From Paenibacillus_S sp043945595 (GTDB taxonomy: Bacteria; Bacillota; Bacilli; Paenibacillales; NBRC-103111), in assembly GCF_043945595.1 (NCBI RefSeq), contig NZ_JBIFNP010000001.1:1054001-1118000 (forward strand): a stretch of DNA of 64,000 bases. The letters run 5' to 3'. The position numbers were made by a program, and so were the translations under genes. A model generated the notes under the pieces. That model saw nothing but the letters and a program-made list of their open reading frames with translations. It did no database searches and had not been told where the DNA came from. Below, in pieces: positions 7,958 to 17,175 of the stretch. Positions within the stretch are counted from its first letter, which is position 1. Every line of letters begins with the position of its first letter.

Positions 7958-9265
7958 TTACTGGGCAGCAACCTTCTCGAGATCCTGCACGCCTTGGAAG
8001 ATGGTGTTGAACAGCTCTTCCAAATTCGATTCCTCGATGCACGAGAAGGCGACGCGCAGGTCGGTTTCGCCCAAAGCAATCGTGCCGATTCCATATTGGT
8101 TCAACAGATGGACGCGCAGCGTTTCCGCATCGACGGTTTTCAGCTTCAGGCACATGAAATAACCGGAGTTGAACGGATAATATTCCCAAGCCGCATCGAA
8201 ATTGCCTTGGTCGAGCAGGTCTTTGACCTTGTTGGCGCGGCCCTTCATGATCTCGAACTTCTCCTGCTTCTGCGCATGGAACTCAGGAGCGTTCAGCGCG
8301 TGAAGCACGAAGGTTTGAGAAGGATGCGGTCCGCTCGAGATCGTTGCGCGGATGATGCCGAGCGTTTTTTGCTCCAGCGCCGATAAGGCCGCTTCGCTTT
8401 GTCCGGCATAAGTAATGAAGCCGACGCGGAAGCCCCAAACGAATTCTTCTTTGGTCGCACCGTCAATTTTGATGGACAGCACGCGCGGATGCAGGTCGGT
8501 TAATTGGCCGGCCAGCGACTCGTGCAGCGAATTCTCGAAGAATAAGCCGAAGTAAGCATCGTCCGTTACCGCAACGACGTTAATGCCGGCTTCGGCCGCT
8601 TCCTTGATGGCGGCGACGATTTGCTTGCCTTCTTCAAGGCCCGGCGTATAGCCTGTCGGGTTGTTCGGGAAGTTAAGGACGACAATGGCTTTTCCTTTGC
8701 TTTTCTGCGCCAGCAGCGTATCCCGCAGGCCGGCCGCATTGAATTTGCGGTCACTATTATACAAAGGATAGTTTACGATTTCAGCGCCGCGGCGGATGCC
8801 GAACGTGAGTTCGTAATTTTCCCAGTTTTTATCAGGAATGATCACAGCGTCGCCGGCATCCGCAAACAGATCCGCTACGATACTGAGACCATGAGTCAGT
8901 GCGTTGGTTGCAATAGGAAGGCCCAGACTTTTGCCTTGAAGCGAAGGATTCTCTTCAAGCATCTTCGTGCGCCATGCTGTCCGCAGCTCAGGCTTGCCGG
9001 CGGGAGGCGCATACTCATAAAGGTCTTTCGGATCATAAGCCGAGAGTGTGTCTTGAATCACTTTAAGGTGCATCGGCTTGCCGTTTTCCAGCGCAGTTCC
9101 GATCGTTGCATTGAATTTCTTCGCTTTTTGCTTCGCTTCCGCCGATTGACTGAGAATACCTACCTTTGGAAAGTAGATTTGCTTTCCGAGAGCGGACAAC
9201 ATGTCATAAACATGCTGATTTTCTTTGGCAATCGTATCGTTTAGCTGTTGTGCAAGAGGGTTCAT
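7958..9265 (-). CDS. Class I/II PLP-dependent aminotransferase
   Basis: 435-residue fold-type I aminotransferase. The start ATG at 9265 follows AGGATGG; an upstream ATG at 9283 lacks a good site. Visible family marks are NALTHGLS in the cofactor phosphate region, LNFPNNPTGYTP with the substrate/cofactor Asn, DDAYFGLFFE, SIKIDGATKEEFVWGFR containing the PLP lysine and the following Arg, and FNSGYFMCLK near the C-terminus. It is of the aspartate/aromatic aminotransferase superfamily, but the exact substrate cannot be read from sequence. An 8-bp palindrome in its leader (9289-9306) suggests repression. It ends at a strong terminator, so it is probably monocistronic. Confidence 0.8.
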   Translation of the reverse strand: MNPLAQQLNDTIAKENQHVYDMLSALGKQIYFPKVGILSQSAEAKQKAKKFNATIGTALENGKPMHLKVIQDTLSAYDPKDLYEYAPPAGKPELRTAWRTKMLEENPSLQGKSLGLPIATNALTHGLSIVADLFADAGDAVIIPDKNWENYELTFGIRRGAEIVNYPLYNSDRKFNAAGLRDTLLAQKSKGKAIVVLNFPNNPTGYTPGLEEGKQIVAAIKEAAEAGINVVAVTDDAYFGLFFENSLHESLAGQLTDLHPRVLSIKIDGATKEEFVWGFRVGFITYAGQSEAALSALEQKTLGIIRATISSGPHPSQTFVLHALNAPEFHAQKQEKFEIMKGRANKVKDLLDQGNFDAAWEYYPFNSGYFMCLKLKTVDAETLRVHLLNQYGIGTIALGETDLRVAFSCIEESNLEELFNTIFQGVQDLEKVAAQ

Positions 9266-9288
9266 TCTAGTCCATCCTTCCATTGATC

Positions 9289-9306
9289 TAGCCTAACATT
9301 AGGCTA
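9289..9306. promoter_or_regulatory. 8-bp palindrome upstream of the aminotransferase gene
   Basis: TAGCCTAA-CA-TTAGGCTA is a perfect inverted repeat 24 bp before the aminotransferase ATG on the minus strand. No T-run follows, so an operator is more likely than a terminator. Apart from this, the 331 bp between the divergent aminotransferase and kduI genes shows only AT-rich promoter-like DNA and the site at 9464. Confidence 0.45.
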
Positions 9307-9463
9307 TATTATATCATTTCCGTGCGAGTGAGTCACTGCCGAATTGGAAAAAGTGAGAACAATTTTCAATCGGGCAAAGATCCGCGCCGATTGTAGCGGG
9401 ATGCTGTAATTTGTGTTACGATAAAAGACGTGTGCAGGGGACGATATTTGGTTATGGAATGAA

Positions 9464-9476
9464 TTGAAACGTTTTA
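9464..9476. promoter_or_regulatory. Possible LacI-family operator upstream of kduI
   Basis: TTGAAACGTTTTA has the AAACGTTT palindromic core typical of LacI-family operators, which include KdgR-type regulators of uronate genes. It is 121 bp upstream of the kduI start. The match is short, so confidence is low. Confidence 0.3.
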
Positions 9477-9596
9477 TTTTACCGTATAGGCATGTGAAAC
9501 GCGGTCGAGCATCCATCCATGGACATGGATAGACGTTTTTTCATCCCGCAGACCTGTTAGAGATCCCCAGACTATTTTTGAGGAGGCCATATTAGC

Positions 9597-10430
9597 ATGG
9601 AAATCAGATACGCTACTAATCCTACAGAAACGAAATCGTATGATACGGACCGTTTAAGAAATGAATTTTTGATTCAGAATTTATTTGTTACCGGCCAATT
9701 GAACATGGTCTACAGTCACGTGGACCGTTTTATTACAGGCGGTGTTATTCCTGCTTCCGAGCCGATTAAGCTTGAAGCGGACAAGCATGAGATGGGTGCC
9801 GACTTTTTCCTGGAGCGCCGCGAAATCGGCATTATCAATGTAGGTCCTAAAGGCTCCGTTACCGTAGAAGGCACGGAATATGAATTGGATACGAAAGAAT
9901 GTCTATATATCGGTCTTGGCAACAAAGACGTTGTGTTTAACAGCGCAGACGCCAAAAATCCCGCACGGTTCTACTTTAACTCTACACCGGCGCATATGAA
10001 CTACCCGACCGTTAAAGTGACGCTGGCTGAAGCGGAAACCGAGCACCTGGGCTCGATCAATTCCTCCAACGAGCGCGTCATCCACAGATTCATCCACCTG
10101 AACGGCGTACAAAGCTGTCAGCTGGTCATGGGTATGACCCTGCTGAAGCCGGGCAACATGTGGAATACAATGCCTTGCCACACGCACAACCGCCGTTCCG
10201 AAGTGTATTTCTACTTTGATATGCCGGAAGACGGCCTGGTGTTCCACTTCATGGGCGAGCCTAGCGAAACGCGCCACCTGGTTGTTCGCAACGAGGAAGC
10301 GATCATTTCTCCGAGCTGGTCGATTCACTCCGGCGTAGGTACGAACAATTACACGTTCATCTGGGCTATGGCCGGTGAGAACCAAGTATTCCATGATATG
10401 GATAAAGTAGCTCCGCAGGATTTGAGATAG
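9597..10430 (+). CDS. kduI: 5-dehydro-4-deoxy-D-glucuronate isomerase
   Basis: 277 residues, the usual KduI length. KduI interconverts 5-keto-4-deoxyuronate and 3-deoxy-D-glycero-2,5-hexodiulosonate in pectin and glycosaminoglycan breakdown. It is a cytoplasmic zinc-dependent cupin-like enzyme. The zinc-ligand segment PCHTHNRRSEVYFYFDM (about residues 195-211) and a further His in SIHSG are present, as are the opening MEIRYATNPTE and the closing FHDMDKVAPQDLR typical of the family. The start ATG at 9597 follows AGGAGG. It stands alone: a terminator follows, and no kdgA/K or uronate transporter is adjacent. A LacI-type palindrome lies upstream. Confidence 0.95.
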   Translation: MEIRYATNPTETKSYDTDRLRNEFLIQNLFVTGQLNMVYSHVDRFITGGVIPASEPIKLEADKHEMGADFFLERREIGIINVGPKGSVTVEGTEYELDTKECLYIGLGNKDVVFNSADAKNPARFYFNSTPAHMNYPTVKVTLAEAETEHLGSINSSNERVIHRFIHLNGVQSCQLVMGMTLLKPGNMWNTMPCHTHNRRSEVYFYFDMPEDGLVFHFMGEPSETRHLVVRNEEAIISPSWSIHSGVGTNNYTFIWAMAGENQVFHDMDKVAPQDLR

Positions 10431-10473
10431 GATTCATTTGGTGCGGATTTGAGCCACAATTGAATAATAAAGG

Positions 10474-10503
10474 AAAGAGCGCTGAAAAGCGCTCTTTTTT
10501 TCA
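10474..10503 (+). terminator. Terminator after kduI
   Basis: AAAGAGCGCT-GAAA-AGCGCTCTTT hairpin followed by T residues. It makes kduI monocistronic. Confidence 0.9.
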
Positions 10504-10688
10504 TATTTCTGGCAGGAAATTATAAAATTTGTGTAAAAACGATAAATTATTTGGTTATAAAAAAGGATTTTGTGTCGACTCGTAGAATATTTAATTTCAC
10601 ATAAGTAAAAATTTACCATAAAAGGTATCGTGTAGGAGAGTGTCGGGTCCGATTCAAAAAAATGATGCGCGAGGGGGAAATGGATTGT

Positions 10689-12323
10689 ATGAAGGCTGTG
10701 AAAGCGGTAATTGATTATTTGGCAGCAGGCGGCGTCCGGTATATATTCGGTATTCCGGCTGGCTCGGTCAATGCCTTTTTCGACGAATTGTACGATACGC
10801 CGCAAGTGACGCCGATTATTGCGAAGCATGAGGGCGCTGCGGCTTATATGGCCGGAGCCTACGCCAAGTATGCCGATAGTCTGAGCGTGTGCATCGGCTG
10901 CAGCGGGCCCGGGAGCACCAACCTGATTACCGGAGCGGCGAATGCGATGCGCGAGCATTTGCCCGTGCTTTTTCTGACCGGCGCGGTGCCGGTTAGAACG
11001 TTCGGTATGAACGCGTCTCAAGAGCTTGATTCGGTTCCGCTCTTTCGAGCGGTGACGAAGTACAGCGGATCTGTGGACCGGGCGGAGGATTTGCTTCCGG
11101 AGGTAGCTAAAGCGGTGGGGATTGCACTATCGGGAGTACCCGGTCCCGTTCATGTGCAGATGCCTATCGACATCCAGCTTCAGCAGCTGCCTTCGTTGGA
11201 GTTGCCTCCATTTCCCAAGTTGCAGCGGCCGGTACCCGCCTTCTCGCAAATCGCCCTTGCTGCCGAGAAGCTGGCCGGCGGAGCGAAAGGGATTCTATTC
11301 GTCGGCCAAGGAGCCCGCCGGGCCGCGGATGAAGTGGTGGCATTGGCCGAATTGCTCGATTGGCCTATCGTGACGACGCCGCAGGCCAAAGGCTTGATTC
11401 CGGATTCGCATCCGCTGCATTACGGGGTGTTCGGTTTTGCCGGGCAGGAGCGGGCTTCCCGCGTTATAGGGGATGCCGGCCGGACGGTGCTGTTCGTCAT
11501 CGGATCGAGCCTGGGGGAGACGGCTACAAGCAACTGGAAGCCGGAACTGGCCGGCGGAAGGTTTATGATCCAGCTGGATATCGATGAAGCGGTATTTCAC
11601 CGCGCCTATCCTGCGAATATGGTTTTGGCCGGCGATGCCGGGCCGACCCTTCATGCGCTGATTCGTGAGCTGGAGCGGCTGGGGCTGCAGCGTACGGGCT
11701 ATCCGGGCGCAGCGCTGCCTGCTGTGCCTTTGCCGTCGAGCGGGTATAACACGCAGAATGTTTTGTTGTCTCTGCAAAAGTACTTGGCAGCCTCAAGCCG
11801 CTATACCGTAGATATCGGGGAATTTATGTCCTATGTCATTCACTATATGAAGGTGCGCGAAGCGGACTCGTTCGATATTAACGTTCATTTTGGGGCGATG
11901 GGCACGGCCATCGGATCGGCTATCGGCATGAAGCTCGCGGATGCGTCCCGTCCGGTCGTATGCATCACTGGCGACGGCTGCTTTTTCATGCACGGCATGG
12001 AGGTGCTGACGGCCAAGGAATATCAGCTGCCCATCCTGTTCATTGTGATCAACAACTCGCGTCTCGGCATGGTATACCATGGACATGAGCTGCAGTATAA
12101 GCGAAGCCATCCCCGGTTCCGCCAGCAGCCCGTTTCGATTTCGGATATGGCTTATTCGATGGGAGTGCCCAGCTGGAGAGTGGAAACGCTGGAAGATATT
12201 TCGCAGGGGATGCTGAATGATCTATGCATCGACGGTCCGGCCGTATTGGAAATCGCCATTGTCGACAACAATACGCCGCCGATGGGAGACCGGGTCAAAT
12301 TCCTGTCTTCCTTCAATAAATAA
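10689..12323 (+). CDS. Thiamine-pyrophosphate enzyme, acetolactate synthase-like
   Basis: About 544 residues with the three-domain ThDP-enzyme layout. The N-terminal PYR domain has the catalytic Glu in KHEGAAAYMAG and GCSGPGSTNL. The central domain has LFVGQGARRA. The C-terminal PP domain has GDGCFFMHGMEVLTAK, with the GDG...NN magnesium/ThDP motif closing at VINNSRLGMVY. The best start is the ATG at 10689, about 11 nt behind GAGGGGG; the ATG at 10680 is too close. It resembles the catalytic subunit of acetolactate synthase and related 2-oxoacid decarboxylases or carboligases. No ilvN-like small subunit or isoleucine/valine genes are adjacent, so a role other than branched-chain synthesis is likely. 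Confidence 0.75.
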   Translation: MKAVKAVIDYLAAGGVRYIFGIPAGSVNAFFDELYDTPQVTPIIAKHEGAAAYMAGAYAKYADSLSVCIGCSGPGSTNLITGAANAMREHLPVLFLTGAVPVRTFGMNASQELDSVPLFRAVTKYSGSVDRAEDLLPEVAKAVGIALSGVPGPVHVQMPIDIQLQQLPSLELPPFPKLQRPVPAFSQIALAAEKLAGGAKGILFVGQGARRAADEVVALAELLDWPIVTTPQAKGLIPDSHPLHYGVFGFAGQERASRVIGDAGRTVLFVIGSSLGETATSNWKPELAGGRFMIQLDIDEAVFHRAYPANMVLAGDAGPTLHALIRELERLGLQRTGYPGAALPAVPLPSSGYNTQNVLLSLQKYLAASSRYTVDIGEFMSYVIHYMKVREADSFDINVHFGAMGTAIGSAIGMKLADASRPVVCITGDGCFFMHGMEVLTAKEYQLPILFIVINNSRLGMVYHGHELQYKRSHPRFRQQPVSISDMAYSMGVPSWRVETLEDISQGMLNDLCIDGPAVLEIAIVDNNTPPMGDRVKFLSSFNK

Positions 12324-12361
12324 CCGGCTTGACGGCCGGGAGCATTGCCGGACCGGAGAGA

Positions 12362-12524
12362 GGCCGCTGAAAAGAAAAGCCGGCGGAGCGTACGGAACCG
12401 ATCAGGAGAAGCGCAGGCGTCTGCCTTCATGCCTGAATGCCAAGCGGGATCGGGCCGAAGCGATTCGGTCAGCAGCGCCCGCAAGAAGGATTCGTACGCT
12501 TAGCGATAATTTTTTCAGCGGCTT
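12362..12524 (-). repeat. Dispersed palindromic repeat, copy C
   Basis: Read on the minus strand it starts CCGCTGAAAAAATTATCGCT and ends GCTTCCGTACGCTCCG-like GGTTCCGTACGCTCCG, then TTTTCAGCGGCC. It has the same end blocks and the internal CTGCGCTTCT block as copies A, B and D, with a diverged centre. It fills the gap between the ThDP-enzyme and sensor-kinase genes. Confidence 0.65.
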
Positions 12525-12577
12525 TGACCGGTAACGGTGGCTGTCATACACTTTTTACGGAAAAGGGTGTTTCGCGC

Positions 12578-14747
12578 ATGCATGCTCAAGCAGATCAAAC
12601 CAGGTATGCCCGCCTAGCCAAGATCAGCCAGGCTATTAATTCGAAATTGGATCTTACGGCTGTTCTTGACGCGGTGGCGACCGCTATTTCCGAAGAAATC
12701 GTCTTATGCGATTCCGTCGGCATCTATCTTCCCCAGCCGGACGGCACCTTCAGAGGATATGTCGGCAAGCCGGAGCGCATTAACGGGATCACGCTGGATC
12801 AGCTGATCGTCGATCCGAAGGTGGATTCTTTGGCGAAGGATATTATCGAAACGAGAAAAAGCATCTACATTCCGGATACGGCGCTTGACCGCCGACCGGA
12901 TCCCCGACCTATCGAGCTGTTCAAAATTCATTCGCTGCTCGGGCTGCCGATCTCTTACGGCGAAGAGCTGTTCGGTCTTGTCTTCCTGTTTAATTACGGC
13001 ACTTCGATGAATTTGTCGTCCTCGGCGATCCAAACCGTCGAGGCTTATGCGAATATGGCGGGCGTAGCCATTCACAATATGCATCAGTTCAAAGCGATCC
13101 AGTCCCTGCTGAGGGAAAAGCAGCTGCTGCTGGATGTAACCCGCGAGCTGTCGCTGTGCTCCACGACCGAGAAAATTTTGGATACGTGCTTCCGCTATGT
13201 AGGTCAGGTTCTCGATAATACGAACATCGGCGTCCATTTATGCGATTCGATCGGAAGCACCTTCAGACCGGCGCGGCTTAGTATGAGCTCCGACTGGACC
13301 GAGGAGAATTGGCGCAAGACGCACAGCAGTATCAAACTGAATTATAACGAGGATCTGTTGTTCCAGGAAGTAATCCGCACGAAGCAATATGTTCTGATTC
13401 CGGACATTGATGCGGACCTCAGACCGAACCACGAGGCTTGCCGCCGTTTCGGAATTAAAGGCGTCTTCATGCTGCCGCTGGTTGCGTCAGCCGAGGTGCT
13501 GGTGACCATTGCCGTAGTCAGTCTGGGAGAGGTTCGTACCTACTCGGAGGTAGACATGCAGCTGGCGCAGTCGATCATCGATGTGACGGCAGCGGCATTA
13601 TCCAATGCGATCCGGATGGAGCAGCTGGAGCTGATCATCGCGAACCGTACCGAGGAGCTGAGGGAAAATCACCGGATATTGGAGCTGATTCTCAATTCCG
13701 CCGGGGAGGGAATTTACGGACTCAATCTGGAAGGGAAGATTACGTTCTGCAATCCGGCTGCGGCGCGCATGCTCGGATTAACCGTCGAGGAGCTGATCGG
13801 ACAAAGACATAAGGATCTCATCCGCCAGGCGGAGCCGGACGAAGCGGCGGACGCCTCTATTTTCGACGTCTTCGACGATCACAGCTTCATCTATGTACAG
13901 GAGGATCTGTTCCTCACATCGGACGGCCTGATGTTTCCGGTGGAATACGTGCTGGCGCCAATTGTGGAGGATCATAAAATCCGCGGCGGTGTCGTCACGT
14001 TTCGCGATATTTCCGAGAGGAAGAGCACCGAAGAGATTATCCGCAAAACGGACAAGCTGTCCGTGATCGGGGAATTGGCGGCAGGCGTGGCCCATGAAAT
14101 CCGCAACCCTCTGACGACCTTGAGAGGATTCATTCAGCTGCTGAATTCGAGTCCGCATACCAAAAGGGAAAACCTGGACATTATGCTGTCGGAGCTGGAC
14201 CGGATCAATTTTATCGTCAGCGAGCTGCTGTTTATCGCGAAGCCGCAGTGCATCAGCTTCGGTCAGAAGGCACCTTAAGCTGATTCTCGATAGCGTAGTC
14301 AAGCTGCTTCATGCGCAGGCGAATATGAGCAATGTGGAAATCGAGGTGGATATAGAAGGCGATATCCCGTTCATTACATGCGCCGAAAACCAGCTGAAGC
14401 AGGCGTTTATTAATATCGTTAAAAATTCGATCGAATCGATGGAAGACGGAGGACGGCTGCAGATTCAGGTCAGCTTAAGGGGAGAACAGGTTGCGGTCCG
14501 GTTCAAGGATTCGGGCTGCGGCGTTGCCAAGGACCGGATTCCGAAGCTCGGTGAGCCGTTTTATACGACCAAGGAGAAAGGGATCGGCCTCGGCTTGATG
14601 GTGACATTTCAAATTATTAAACACCACCATGGCCATATTCATATCGAGAGCGCGGAAGGAATCGGCACGATTGTCCTGGTAGAGCTGCCGATCACCTTGA
14701 ACGAAGATCGGATGGAGCATATCCCGTATACGTACAGCACACTGTAA
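12578..14747 (+). pseudogene. GAF-GAF-PAS sensor histidine kinase, one-base frameshift in this sequence
   Basis: Soluble sensor kinase of about 722 residues once corrected. It starts at the ATG at 12578 behind AAAGGG. Two GAF-type domains occupy about 15-165 and 185-345, a PAS domain about 365-480 (LNSAGEGIYGLNLEGKITF) and the HisKA helix about 490-560 with the phospho-acceptor in VAHEIRNPLTTLRGF. The frame then fails at about 14271 (reads GQKAP-stop); deleting one C restores GQKDLKLIL. The HATPase then follows with its N box (NQLKQAFINIVKNSIES), DSGCGV and GIGLGL. The architecture resembles Bacillus KinA/KinE-type kinases that can feed the sporulation phosphorelay. No response regulator is adjacent. 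The signal is unknown. Confidence 0.8.
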
Positions 14748-14773
14748 GGGCTGCTGCTTCTCTTCTATATATA

Positions 14774-14821
14774 AAAGGCGGTTCACCGCTGCTTGTCACA
14801 GCAGCCGGATGAAGCGCCTTA
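14774..14821. terminator. Bidirectional terminator between sensor kinase and PNPOx-like gene
   Basis: AAGGCGGTTCA pairs with TGAAGCGCCTT (one mismatch), with an inner GCTGCT/AGCAGC stem. It is flanked by AT-rich DNA on both sides. It lies between convergent genes. Confidence 0.65.
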
Positions 14822-14829
14822 TTTGGCAT

Positions 14830-15447
14830 TTACTCCCGATGATGCGGACAGTAGGCCTTCATCAGCGCGATTGTTTCTTCGTCGAGCTCGCCCTGGCGCT
14901 CCTGCAAGCCGGAAGTAATCCGTTCGAACGCGGAGCTTTTCATATTTTGACCAAACTTGTATTTGGCCGAAATTTCGTGAGGGGTGATGCGGACAACCAC
15001 AGTTGCTTTCAGCTGTCCCGCGTACTCGGCATCGGCGGGATCAATCGGAGCATAGCCGCCCTCAGGCTGAAGCTTCTGCATGAAAGCAGCCAGCGCGGCA
15101 GCTTTTTCTTCCAGCTCGGTGACCGGCTCGGCATAGCCCTTGATCAAAACCGATTTGAAAAAGGCGGTCGCCGGACAGGCCAATTTCGGGTCGGTAAAAT
15201 AAGAAGGAATGATCGAGTATTCCTTCGCCACGGCGAAAGTTACTTTCGGATGGGCTTTCAGCTGAGTCATTTTCTCACCGATTTTACTGCCGTGAAAATA
15301 AAGGCATTCGCCGGTATAAACAAAATTAAGCGGAGTCAGGCGGGGCCAGCCGTCCTCTCCGGTTGTACCGAGAAAGCCGAAGCTCATTTCCCGGAGAAAC
15401 GCCTCCAGCTCCTGCGGGTCCATCACTTCGAATTCTTTTCTTCTCAT
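14830..15447 (-). CDS. Pyridoxamine 5'-phosphate oxidase-family flavoprotein
   Basis: 205 residues of the split-barrel FMN-binding family: GFLGTTGEDGWPRLTPLNFVY at about 24-44 (given only as a landmark), YFHGSKIGEKM in the flavin region, and VVRITPHEISAKYKFGQN near the end. The start ATG at 15447 follows GAGGAGG. Members oxidise pyridoxamine phosphate or act as general FMN/F420/heme-binding reductases, so true PdxH activity is not established. It is divergent from a MocR-type PLP-dependent regulator with 146 bp between, a well-known arrangement for genes controlled by vitamin B6 status. A B6-related role is therefore plausible. Confidence 0.75.
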   Translation of the reverse strand: MRRKEFEVMDPQELEAFLREMSFGFLGTTGEDGWPRLTPLNFVYTGECLYFHGSKIGEKMTQLKAHPKVTFAVAKEYSIIPSYFTDPKLACPATAFFKSVLIKGYAEPVTELEEKAAALAAFMQKLQPEGGYAPIDPADAEYAGQLKATVVVRITPHEISAKYKFGQNMKSSAFERITSGLQERQGELDEETIALMKAYCPHHRE

Positions 15448-15505
15448 CTCGAGCTTCCTCCTCTGCCGTTAAGCGGGTGATTTGAAATCAAGCTTACCTT
15501 ATCTA

Positions 15506-15554
15506 TTGACATAGAAAAAGAACCAATTTAGATTAATTTTATTGGACCAATTTA
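15506..15554. promoter_or_regulatory. Promoter and MocR-type operator between PNPOx and mocR genes
   Basis: TTGACA at 15506-15511 and TAGATT at 15529-15534 (17 bp spacing) form a good promoter towards the MocR gene. CCAATTTA occurs twice as a direct repeat, at 15523-15530 and 15547-15554 (24 bp apart). An ATTGG at 15541-15545 is inverted relative to the first copy. MocR/GabR/PdxR regulators typically bind direct repeats in such divergent regions. The first repeat overlaps the -10, consistent with autorepression. Confidence 0.5.
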
Positions 15555-15593
15555 TAATGGAGATAAGGAGAGGGAAGGCAAGGAGGAGGAGCC

Positions 15594-17087
15594 ATGCATT
15601 TTCAGCTGCAATACCACAGCTACACGGAAATTTATCCGACGAAGCTTCTTGCGCTTTACCATGCGCTGCGGAATGCGGTTGTCGATCAGATCGTCCCGGC
15701 CGGAACCCGGCTGCCTTCCAGCCGCGCATTGGCGGAGATGTACGGCATTTCGAGAGGAACCGTCAACCAGGTGTATGACATGCTGGCCTCCGAGGGATAT
15801 TTGGAATGCCAGACCGGACGAGGCACGTTCGTCTCTTATCAGGCCCCGCAGAACAAGGCGGCAGAGCTGAAGCGGGAGGCTTCCTACACCTTATCGGATT
15901 GGGGAGAAGGCTTGCTTGGGCTGCCGAATCCGCTGCTGGAAACGGCCGAGGAAGCGAAGCGGTGGACGGTGGATTTTCGTGTCCTTGCCTCGTCGAACCT
16001 TGAGTGGTTTCCGGCGGAGGAATGGCACCGCTGTCTGCATGCGCAGGCGAGAATATTGTGCGGCAGCGACCGCTCAAAGCACGTGCCTGTATCTCCTCTG
16101 GGGGACGAAGGACTGCGTTCCTGCATTGCGCAGTATTTGCGCCGCATGAGAGGCATTGCCGTACCGCCGGAGCAGGTGGCTATTTTTAACGGCTCTATGC
16201 AGGCTATCGCCTTATCCGTACAGCTGCTGATTAACAGCGGGAACCGGGTGATTGTCGAGAACCCCGGTTATAGGGGAATCCGCAAAGCGGTGCAATCCGT
16301 CGGGGGCCATTGTATTCCTGGCGACGTGGATGCCCAGGGCATTATTCCTGCGGAATGGAACGCAAGGCTGTTATTCGTGACGCCGAACCGCCAGTTTCCG
16401 ACGGGGGCGGTCCTGCCGATGGACAGGAGGCAGCAGCTGCTGCGCTGGGCTTACGAGAACGATGCGGTTCTTATTGAAGATGACTATGACAGCGAATTCC
16501 GTCATCGGGGCAAATCGCTTGAACCGTTGAAGGTGCTGAACCGGGAAGAGCGGGTAATTTATATAGGCAGCTTCTCCAAAACGCTGCCGCCCCACGTCCG
16601 CATCGGATATGCGGTTCTTCCATCCGCTCTTGCCGGGCCGTTTGCGGCGGCGAAGGCTTTATATGAGCCGCAGCCTGCGAATCTGCTGGAGCAGCGAACG
16701 ATGGCGGCATGGATGCAAAGCGGCCGGTATGAACGGCATTTGCGAAGAATGAAGCGGATTTACGGCCGCAAATTTTATATGCTGCAGGAGCTGCTGAAGA
16801 CGTATTTGGGCGGGCTGTTCGATTGGGTCGAAGGAGATGCCGGCCTGCATATTTTCGGATGGTGGCGGGGAGAAGCCGAAATGTACCGAAGCTGGTGCAG
16901 GGCATGTGCCGACAGAGGGGTTCGCTGGTCAGAGGTTTCCGTCCCTGGCCATGCGCTCCAAGCTGCCGTGCGTCATGGCGCTTATTTTCATTTTCCTTAT
17001 TTGGCGGAGGAAGAAATGCAGCTGGGTGTCGTCTGGATGAAGGATGAGGCGGAGCGGCTTGGTTTATTGACGGTCCGGGAAAATTAG
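15594..17087 (+). CDS. MocR/PdxR-type transcription regulator (GntR winged helix fused to aminotransferase domain)
   Basis: 497 residues. An N-terminal GntR helix-turn-helix (LPSSRALAEMYGISRGTVNQVYDMLASEGYL, about 40-70; quoted in two parts by function) is linked to a fold-type I aminotransferase domain. That domain has FNGSMQAIALSVQLL, NRQFPTGAVLPMDRRQQLL, DDYDSEFR and the PLP lysine in GSFSKTLPPHVRIGYA. MocR proteins sense PLP or an aldimine through this domain. The start ATG at 15594 sits behind AAGGAGGAGG. It is divergent from the PNPOx-family gene and the shared region carries CCAATTTA direct repeats, so it probably controls that gene and itself. Other regulated genes are unknown. Confidence 0.85.
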   Translation: MHFQLQYHSYTEIYPTKLLALYHALRNAVVDQIVPAGTRLPSSRALAEMYGISRGTVNQVYDMLASEGYLECQTGRGTFVSYQAPQNKAAELKREASYTLSDWGEGLLGLPNPLLETAEEAKRWTVDFRVLASSNLEWFPAEEWHRCLHAQARILCGSDRSKHVPVSPLGDEGLRSCIAQYLRRMRGIAVPPEQVAIFNGSMQAIALSVQLLINSGNRVIVENPGYRGIRKAVQSVGGHCIPGDVDAQGIIPAEWNARLLFVTPNRQFPTGAVLPMDRRQQLLRWAYENDAVLIEDDYDSEFRHRGKSLEPLKVLNREERVIYIGSFSKTLPPHVRIGYAVLPSALAGPFAAAKALYEPQPANLLEQRTMAAWMQSGRYERHLRRMKRIYGRKFYMLQELLKTYLGGLFDWVEGDAGLHIFGWWRGEAEMYRSWCRACADRGVRWSEVSVPGHALQAAVRHGAYFHFPYLAEEEMQLGVVWMKDEAERLGLLTVREN

Positions 17088-17175
17088 GGAATCGATACGG
17101 AAAATCCTTAATTTAGGAAGGAAACGGGCCTGGTGCGTCGAAATGGGAACAAGAAGCTGTAGAGGAGGGATGTGT

